Source of the DNA: Zelonia costaricensis
Lineage: Eukaryota; Euglenozoa; Kinetoplastea; Trypanosomatida; Trypanosomatidae
Length of the DNA: 21,250 bases
Assembly (NCBI GenBank): GCA_030849075.1
Contig: JASAOO010003089.1
Span: forward strand, 1 to 21,250
Reading direction: 5' to 3'
Part shown: piece after piece, positions 8,593-16,400 of the stretch
How positions within the stretch are numbered: the first letter of the stretch is position 1
Layout: every line of letters begins with the position of its first letter
Notes under the pieces: generated by a model
Seen by the model: only the letters and a program-made list of their open reading frames with translations
Database searches by the model: none
Told to the model about the DNA's origin: nothing
Translations under genes and position numbers: made by a program

Positions 8593-8900
8593 GGGCCGCC
8601 AGCGCCGACACGACCCTTCATCTCCTGTTGCTGCTGTTGCTGTTGCTGCTGCTGCTGCTGCTGCTGCATCGCTTGCCTCCGCTGCGCCTCGTTAAAGGAC
8701 TGCAGAATCTGAAGCTGCTGCTGCTGCGTCATCAGCTGCATCGGCGGCATGCCGGCGGGGTACCCGGCGAACATCTGCTGCGGCGGGGTGCCGCCGGGAT
8801 GGTAGTAGTACCCCTGGCCTCCATCGCCTGGCTGCTGCATGGGGTGCGGCTGCGGCTGCTGCTGCTGCTGCTGCTGCTGCGCGTTGAACCGGTTGGCCAT
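7131..8900 (-). CDS. NOT2: CCR4-NOT complex subunit NOT2 with Gln-rich N-terminal half (589 aa)
   Basis: NOT2 is a structural subunit of the CCR4-NOT deadenylase, which shortens poly(A) tails in the cytoplasm, a key control point in organisms that hardly regulate transcription gene by gene. Residues 338-553 form the NOT2/3/5 domain: it opens with EYGLKQLVRVV, continues with DITQIGLSV (equivalent to the DLTTLGLNL-type segment of animal NOT2), and contains E451-E-T-L-F-Y-I-F-Y, DVLHLAAARALYERGWRY (Trp479) and a GTYMVF strand. The LGL-like segment and the lack of an N-terminal NOT3-type coiled coil favour NOT2 over NOT3/5. Residues 1-330 are Gln/Pro/Met/Ala-rich with repeated polyQ tracts, the longest about 14, 13 and 11, separated by short ordered-looking stretches such as GIRYLSMSDVLLL. 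The C-terminal 36 residues are disordered. The ATG at 8900 lies 38 nt after a good splice acceptor. The family call is secure. Confidence 0.95.
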
Positions 8901-8938
8901 GTGGAGGCTTCCTAGAGGGTCGACGTCACTGCGTTTGT

Positions 8939-8992
8939 CTGCGTGTGTTTGTGTGCACCAAAAGGAAGGGAAGGGAGGGGGCGATGGGGGAG
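8939..8992 (-). promoter_or_regulatory. Candidate trans-splice acceptor and polypyrimidine tract for NOT2
   Basis: On the minus strand an excellent C/T tract (8992-8959) is followed by an AG at 8940-8939, the first AG after the tract, giving a 5' UTR of 38 nt. A second AG at 8930-8929 is an alternative. Confidence 0.6.
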
Positions 8993-9219
8993 CAGCTGTC
9001 AGTCAGGCCCGAGATACTCAACACGAGAGGAGGTGAAGACGTAGACGAAGGAGCCGGCGCCACGTGGCGGTGGTGAAGAGGCGACAGGGAGGAGGAGGAG
9101 TGGAAAGGGGGGGGGGCAGGCAAGGGGACGACCCGAAAATAAAAAAGGGAGAGAGAAGGAAAGCAGTACAACCTGAGCTGAAGTCGCTGCCGTGCGTCCG
9201 TGTGGCTCGAGGTCGCACG

Positions 9220-9222
<3 letters not shown>

Positions 9223-9253
<31 letters not shown>
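9223..9253. repeat. (AC)n microsatellite upstream of NOT2
   Basis: Thirty-one bases of uninterrupted AC on the plus strand, about 320 bases before the NOT2 start and probably removed by trans-splicing. Confidence 0.95.
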
Positions 9254-9256
<3 letters not shown>

Positions 9257-9556
9257 AACTCGCTTTTAAGAACTCAAGCGCGCTGGCCGTCTTCGGCACC
9301 GTCGCCCTTCTGCTCTCTCTCGGTGTTTCTCCGCGTGTGCCGGTGCGGTAGCTGTGAGGGCGATGGTGGTGGCGGCGGCGCTGATGACGAGGATGGAGTG
9401 TGGCGCAAGCGGAGGGCGGGGGAATCAAGACACGAGCAAGAGGCAGGAGCGGGGGCTGCCGCGCGTGCGTGTCGGTGTGGGTGTATGTGAAGGATGGTCG
9501 ACAGAGAGTGTAACCGGGGCTGCTGCTGCTGCGTGTGCGACGTGCCACAGCGCGGA

Positions 9557-9583
9557 NGGGGGGGGGGGGGGGGGGGGGGGGGG
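9557..9583. repeat. Undetermined base plus 26-base G homopolymer
   Basis: A single N at 9557 is followed by G from 9558 to 9583. It may be a true homopolymer able to form G-quadruplexes, or a collapsed or padded stretch where sequencing failed. Confidence 0.9.
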
Positions 9584-9733
9584 TTGCGTGGTGGGGAACG
9601 CGGCGTGGCAACGACACTGAAGGTTGCGTGTGAGAGTGTGATTGCGCGGGTGTGTTTTGGGGTATGTGTGTGCTACGGGGTGGGGGCTCTGTTTTTTTCT
9701 CTGCCAGTTCGGCGTTGTCGTGCGGTACGAGGC

Positions 9734-9756
9734 GTGTGTGTGTGTGTGTGTGTGTG
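9734..9756. repeat. (GT)n microsatellite
   Basis: Twenty-three bases of GT on the plus strand in the region between the giant gene and NOT2. Confidence 0.95.
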
Positions 9757-10286
9757 GGCGAGGAGGGGAGGGAAAGGTGAAGGCTGGGATGCAGGGACAG
9801 GCGTGTTGCAGGGTGCAAGTCAGAGCCCCGACCCCTCTCTCGCCCTTCCTCCCTTGACATTGGGCAAGGGGTGGGCTAGGGGGGGGGGGCGGAGCTGCCC
9901 TGCACCCTTGTGTGAGGGACACGCTCACACCCTCATCTGCAGGCGTCCCGCCCGTGTGCAGCCTGGCCGACGCGCACCGGAGCACCGGAACGCGGGTGCA
10001 GCGGGTAGGGGAGATAACAGAGAAGGACGGGCGACGCGCACGCTGACCCCCCGGGGTGGGGCAGCATCGTGTACACATCCACATACGCGAAGGCGAAGGC
10101 GGACACGCCCCCACACAGACACACACTCACAGGCGCAGCCTCCGAGTCGGCTGCTTCTTGCATTTGGATGACTATGCTTCTACTGCCGCCTACGCGCAGG
10201 GTGGCCAAGGTAGCGGGGGGGGGGAGGGGGTGGATGGAGGAGAAGGCTGCCGCAGGTGCACACTTACACGAACACACACAAACAGG

Positions 10287-10313
10287 CACACACACACACA
10301 CACACACACACAC
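10287..10313. repeat. (CA)n microsatellite in the 3' UTR of the giant gene
   Basis: Twenty-seven bases of CA on the plus strand, hence (UG)n in the mRNA, about 160 nt after the stop codon at 10473. Confidence 0.95.
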
Positions 10314-10472
10314 CCGCTCGCACTTGCAGAGCGGAAGGGGGGAGGGGAATCTCAGTATACATGGAAGCGGAAGAGCCGGTGTTCGGATCGGGGAAGGAGG
10401 GAGGCAGAGTCGAGGCTCCCACGCGAGCTGTCCCACTCCTGCCCCCCCCTCCCCCAACCAGTCTCCCAACCG

Positions 10473-13400
10473 CTACGGCGACTGCGACTCGGAGCGGAGG
10501 GTGAAGCTCGGGTACTCGGCCAACGCCGTGTTCAGCAGGTCCTGGTGAGTGGCATCGAGCCGGTACGCCGCCGGCGGCGGCGGGGACCCAAGCGAGGGGA
10601 GCGAGGGCGACGCCGCCGGCCCAGCACCTGCGCCACCCACTAGAAGCGCACTCGCCGCGGCGGCCACGAGACTGCGGCGTCCCGGCGTGTTCGCGTACGA
10701 CGCCGTACCGCGGTGCTGGCGGCGACTGCCGCCCCGAGGGACCGAGAGGCCGGGGTGGGGGTGGTGAAGGTGGGCGTCGCTGGTGCTGCCGAGCCGCAGG
10801 CTTGGCTCGCGCCGGTACCACGAGCCGGGCGTGCCCACGCCGCCCCCGTTGCCGACGCCACCGCCGCCGCCGCCGCCGTCACCCGCCTCGTGCACCGCGT
10901 CGCGGGACAGACGGAGGGACGCGGGGGACGGCGGGAACGCCGAGGCGCCGTGGGGCTGCGAGGAGTTTGTGCTACGGGTGGTGATGCCGTCGAGGCGGGG
11001 CTGGCTGTGGCCCATGAAGATGGGGAAGCTGCCGCTGCGGCTGTGCCCGCTGTCGCTCGCGGCCGGCCACACCATCGGCGACGCCGCGACGTCGATCGTG
11101 GACACGACGGCGCCCCCCGCGCGGGCCAGCAGAGACCCGTCGCGCACGGCGCCGCGGTCGTCCTCGTCCTCCGCCTCGCCTGGGTGCCGAGCCAGGGTCG
11201 GCGGTGGTGATGTGCGCGCTGCGAGCGCTGACGGCATATCGCTCGGGGAGAAGGAGGCGTGGATGGGGTTGACATGCGTAAGGGGGCCGTCGTTGTTGGG
11301 ACCGCTCTCCGCCGCCGTGAGCGCCTCGCTGCCGCTCGTGGCCGCTGCAGCTGCGGGGGCGGTTGCGTGCCGTTCGAGATCCGATGAAAGCGGCGATAGG
11401 TATGCGGAGGGGGTTGCGTCGGTGAGGCCGGTGTGCAGCACCGCCACGGGCGTCACCCTGCTGAGGAGCCGCTCGACCGGGGCGAGGGCGGCGCCGTCCG
11501 GTGGCGCAGCGGTGTTCGCCGAGGCGAGCACACTCGCGCGCAGTGGGGAGGCACGGGGGGTGCTGCCGGAAGTCGTCAACACATGGACCAGCGCTGAGGT
11601 TGCACTGGCGAGGCGGTCTCGCTGCTGCGGCGGATGGCGATGATGATGATGGTGCTGGTGATGGCGGCAGCGAGGGTGGTGGTGGTGGCGACGATGACCT
11701 TGTGCCGGCTGCTGCTGCGCGTGCTGGTGCCGGCGGATGGGGGAGAACACGTCGGCCGCTGCCTGCGCGGCGCGCTGCTCCTCCGCGGCTTGGCGCCGGC
11801 GCGCCCGTTCCGCCTCCCGGCGCTGCGTCTTCTCCGCCAGCAGCGCGGCATCAGCGAGCAGCTTTGCCGCGCCTGTGGCCCGCTTCGGATCGATGTACGT
11901 CAGACGGTCGTTGATGCGCACGCAGAGAAGGCGCTGCCGCATGACGCTGCTGTACTGCGACCGCGAGGCCGCACCGCCCCCGCCCCCGCCGGCGCCGGCG
12001 CGGTGCCACCGCCGCGCCACCAGCGCCGCCGGCAGGTGCTTCACACGGTGCCGCCGGTAGCGCGCGTGCGGGGGGTGGTGGGGGCGGTGGTTGCCGAAGG
12101 TAGAGAAGGGAAACATGGACGACGGCTGCTGCTGCTGCTGCTGTTGGGCCGCGACTGCTCTGTCAGCCCTCACCGGCCTCTTCGCGCTGCTCCCCGCACC
12201 GCTGCCCTCCGCCGTGCGTGGCGCCGTCTTCACGACGGACCGCGGGGTGGCGGTAGCTTGAGAGACCCCGCCTGCGTCAGACTGCGTCGTGGTGGAGGCC
12301 TCCCAGATGGGCTGCGTAATCGGCGGAACACCACCACCACCACCGCCGCCGCCGCTGCGGTCGACGAGCACCGTCGCCCTGGCCTCCTCCCCGTCGCCGT
12401 AGTCGCCCTCGTCCTCGTCGCTGCCTTCGCTCTGAACCATCCGAGCCGGCGGAATGAGCTGGAAGACGTGCGGGACACACCGCGGCTGCGGCTGCGGCTG
12501 CACCTGCGAGGCCGTGGAGCGGGAGAGCGGGTCAGCCGCGAAGCTGCTCAGCCGCGTGGCAAAGGGCAGCGACGCCATCGTGCTGGCACGCGACATGCTA
12601 CTCCTGCGGCCCGTTCCACCGCCAACGATGCTGCCCACCGCAGTGCTGCGCCGGCGCCGGTCAAACACGAACGCGCTGGCTGACGTGCGCTCGCGGTGGG
12701 TGCGGGCGAGGGGCGAACCGGATTCCGCTGATGGGAAGACGCCGATGCCGCTCATGGCCGACCACGTCTGGTGCGCCGGCGCCGCGGACGAGAGGGCCGT
12801 CGCTGCCACCTTGCTCGCTGCCGCTGCCGCTGCCGCGGCGGTGACGGTGCTGCCGTTCGTGTTGGCTGGCGTGGTGTTGGTGGGCTGCGGCTGCAGTGCC
12901 GTCGCGGCCGGTGTCTTGCGCCGCAGCCCCGACGCGAAACCGAACCCCAGCGCGGTGGTGGAGACGACGGAGGAGAGCACCGACGGCGGCGAGCTCGCCG
13001 TGGTGGTGGCAACAGAGTTGGCCGCGGTGTCCATCGTCATCGAGGTGCAGGTGCTCCCTGTGACCGAGTCGGACCCCGCCCCGTTCGAGCTGCACCCGTA
13101 GCCGCAGCTGAGACTGGACGTGGACGGGCGCTGCCGCTCCGCCACGGCAGCCGCTGCGGCGGCCCGCATCGCCGGGTGGCACACAGGGCAGGGCGCGTAG
13201 TAGTCAGAGAGGTGAAAGCCGCCGCGAAGGTTGAGCCGGAGCGGGACCTGGAGAACCGTGAACAGGGCATCGATCGGCGAGTGACGACCGCCGCTCGCCG
13301 GCGGAAGTTCCGCCTCGTGCGCGCCGCACTTCTCCACGTCCACCACACCGTCGTCGTCAGCGCTGCCGAGGTGCATGTTCGCGCTGCCGCCCTTCGCTGT

Positions 13401-16400
13401 GATCGCCGGTGGCGCCGCGGCGGACGGCGCGCCAGGGAGCTCGACGTGCACGGTCGCCTCGGACGCAACGGGAAAGAGGCGCTTCTCGATCTGGTAGAAG
13501 ACGTCGTCGACGCAGTCGCTGTCCACGTCGTCGTAGTAGAGCAGCGAGGAGGACGAGAGATGCGGGCTGTGCAGCGCACCCGGCGGCGGGGCGACCGCTT
13601 CCCGAGGTGCAACAGCCGCAGCAGCCGCAGCAGCCGCGGCGAGAGGGGCGGCGTCACTGCCGCAAGTGGCGGGGACTGCGTGCGGCGCGACGGACTCGTC
13701 CACCGCATCACTCCCTTCCGGCTTCACGGACTCGCGGGGGTGGCGCCGGCGGCGGTGATGGACGCGCACGTAGCGGTGGTGCCGCTTCTCGCGTGGCGCC
13801 TCCGCCCGCGGTGGCGTGGAGGCTGACGCGGCTGCGGTGGGCGCTGCTCGACCGTCACGTGCGTGCGCCGGGGGGCGGTAGCAGTGGTAGTGGAACGGCG
13901 CCGTGGCGTACAGGGCGCAGACCGCGGTGTCCGCCGCCTCCTCTGGCGGGGCTGCAGCAACAGCGCCGTGGCCCTCCGCCGGCTCTGCGCGACTCGCCCG
14001 CCGCTCCAGCGCGAGGAGCGGCACCGAACCGTACGAAGATGACACGTACGTCCCGGAAGCCGACGTGGACAACGCCGTGAAGCTGGCGGCGCAGGACAGC
14101 GACACCTCCGACTCGTCCTCACCGGACCACACACCGGCCTCCCCCGCCAGCGCTGCCGCGGCACCGGCGCCGCCGTGGACGGGGTGCGCGCCCCCGATCC
14201 CACCGCGGAGACCGAGCAGCGAGGCGCGCGATGTGCGACGTTTGCACAGCCCTGCCTCGACCGCAACTTCGATGGCGGTGCCAGGCCGCAGCTGCGTGCG
14301 CTTACCGGCCCGCCGCGCCGGCGCTGCCGCTGATGCCGCCCAGCCGCTGCCGCTTGCACTACCCCAGGCGTACCCGGGCGCGCGCTTGGAGCTGCGGCGC
14401 CGCGCTAGGTAGTGGCGACGACCTCCCGCTACCGCGCCGCCGACGGGACTCCCGCTGACGTTGCTGTACGAGTGTGCGTGTACGCCGCCGCTGCCCTCCG
14501 CGTGATCCTCGCCGTCGCCGCCGTGCCGCACCACGTCGTACTCCTCTTCCCCCGCCCCTCTACCCGTGCGCCCGTTGCGGGAGATGCCGCGCCGGTAGCC
14601 GCCTGCGCCGTGCCCGCTGTGGTCGCTGCTGGACGGGGTGAAGCACGAGGAGGCCGGGGTGCGTGGTGGGGGCATGCACTGCGTCGTGTGGTGCACCACG
14701 CCATTGCGCATGATGAGCGCGGTGTTCGGGCTGTGAAAGACGAATGCGCCCATGGAGGACAGCGAGGAGGCGGACCCCCTGCTGCGCACGGGGGGCGGCG
14801 GCGACGTCGTCAGCGAGTGTGCGTGGGCGCTGTGGGTGTAGTTGGCGGCAGCGGTGTGGGTGTTAGCGTTGCTGCCACCACCCCCACCACCACCGGGCTG
14901 GAAGGCGCCGTGGCGGTAGCCAGAGAGAAAGGCGGGCTGCACAAGGCCAAAGCCCGAGAAGGTCGCGTTGGGCGGCGTCGCACTCGGGCTCAGCCGCGGC
15001 GCCGGCCCGCCGGAGTACGGGCAGAGGCCGCTGATCGATCCCTCCCCGAGCCCTGCCCCCGGCCCGGCAGCCGCGGAGCTGAAGCCGTTCCCACTCACCC
15101 CACTAATCAGCCGCGAGTGCACGCTGATGCTGCCGCCGAGCAGACTCGCATTGCTGCCGCTGCGCTGGTGCTGCAGTCGAGGCGGCCGCATGGCGGCGCT
15201 GAAGGCGGTCACCGACGGCCGCGCGGGGGAGGCCCCACCTGCAGGGCCGCTGACGGAACCAAACATGTCGCCGCTGAGGCTCATGCGGATTGGCTGCTGC
15301 TGCTGCTGCGGTTGCGGCCACGGGATCGGGGGCGGGGATCGGTTCGCCGCGGCTGCTCCCGCACCGGCGTACGCGTAGTGGCGGGGCTGCGCTGGGGGCG
15401 GGAGGGGGGAGGAGAGAGACGGGTCCGTCGCTGGGGAGCCGTCGCAGTCGGCTGCTGGTGGCGGTGCTGCGTGTATGCCGGATGCGGACCTCGATGCGGC
15501 CACGGCTGCAGAACTCTCCACAGCGATGAGGCTGCCGTTCACGTCGCTGTCGGACGGGTGAAGTCCGTGCAGCTGCCCTGCGCCCTTCGTGCTGACCGTC
15601 CAGGGCCGCGGCTCACTGCCATGCGGGTACGGGCCGCCCACCGACATCGTCAGCGTAGTGCCGGTTTCGCGGTTGCACACCACCTCGGAGAGGGCTGGAG
15701 CGGTGCCTGCAGCAGCGGCAGTGCTTGTCGTGACCGGACACCGCCAGACAGGTGCAAGGCGGCGCCCCCCGCAAGCAAGGTCTGCTGCGGCGGTGGTCGG
15801 GGCGGCGCTGCTGTGCGGTGGTGCCGTGAGGGCAACCGGAAACGGGTTCTGCGGCAATGCAAACAGCGCTGGGCCGTTGCCGAAACTGGAGCGGCTCGCG
15901 CTGTCGGCGGTTGGTGCACCGCCGAAGACGCCGGAGGCGCTGCTCGATGGCATCGAGGCGCGTTGCCGTCTCTGGGACGATGCCGAGGGCGGCGGCAGAG
16001 ACGCGGGCGGCGGGGCTTGACGCGAGTGACTCGGCTGCCGGGTTGGGCTGCAGCGGCCGCGCAGCCGCTGGTCCAGGTGCGGGGAGGAGAAGACGCCGGA
16101 GTTGCTGGTGCTGTCCAGCACAACGGGCGCCCGGCCGCGACTCTCGCGGTGCACGCTGGGGGAAGCGGATCGCGAGTTGAGCTGCGGCTGCGGCTGGTGC
16201 TGGTGCAGGTGGCTGCCGTGCGGGTGCGGCGGTGGGTCGAGCTGAGACGGCACCTCCACCGCCGCGGCCGCGGTTGCTGCAGGGGAGGGGGCGTGCGTTG
16301 AGGCCGGGAGCGCCACCGGGGTGGAGGTGCGCGAGGAGAAGGTGAAGTGCGGCATCGTCAGCGTGGCCACCGGGGTGTTGTTGAGCGGTGAGACGGAGGC

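Larger units (their letters stand above)
8901..10472. other. Intergenic region between the giant gene and NOT2
   Basis: No convincing gene. In the sense direction it holds the 3' UTR of the giant gene with a (UG)n tract at 10313-10287, then a (CA)n tract (9756-9734), a 26-base C tract bordered by an undetermined base, a (UG)n tract (9253-9223) and the NOT2 splice region. Several smaller G runs lie on the plus strand, for example 9107-9116. Confidence 0.6.

Noticed and set aside
6867..8915. A long plus-strand frame (682 codons) opposite NOT2
   Set aside because: It is mostly poly-Leu, the antisense reading of CAG/CAA Gln codons, and NOT2 on the other strand has a clear conserved domain.
9018..9860. 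Minus-strand frame rich in Ser, Pro, Thr and His between the giant gene and NOT2
   Set aside because: It crosses the undetermined base and the C homopolymer and consists of repeat translation; no domain or consistent composition.
14412..16301. A 629-codon plus-strand frame inside the giant gene
   Set aside because: High GC content and low stop density on the opposite strand create long antisense frames; composition is Arg/Ala/Gly-rich with no domain, and all neighbouring genes are on the minus strand.
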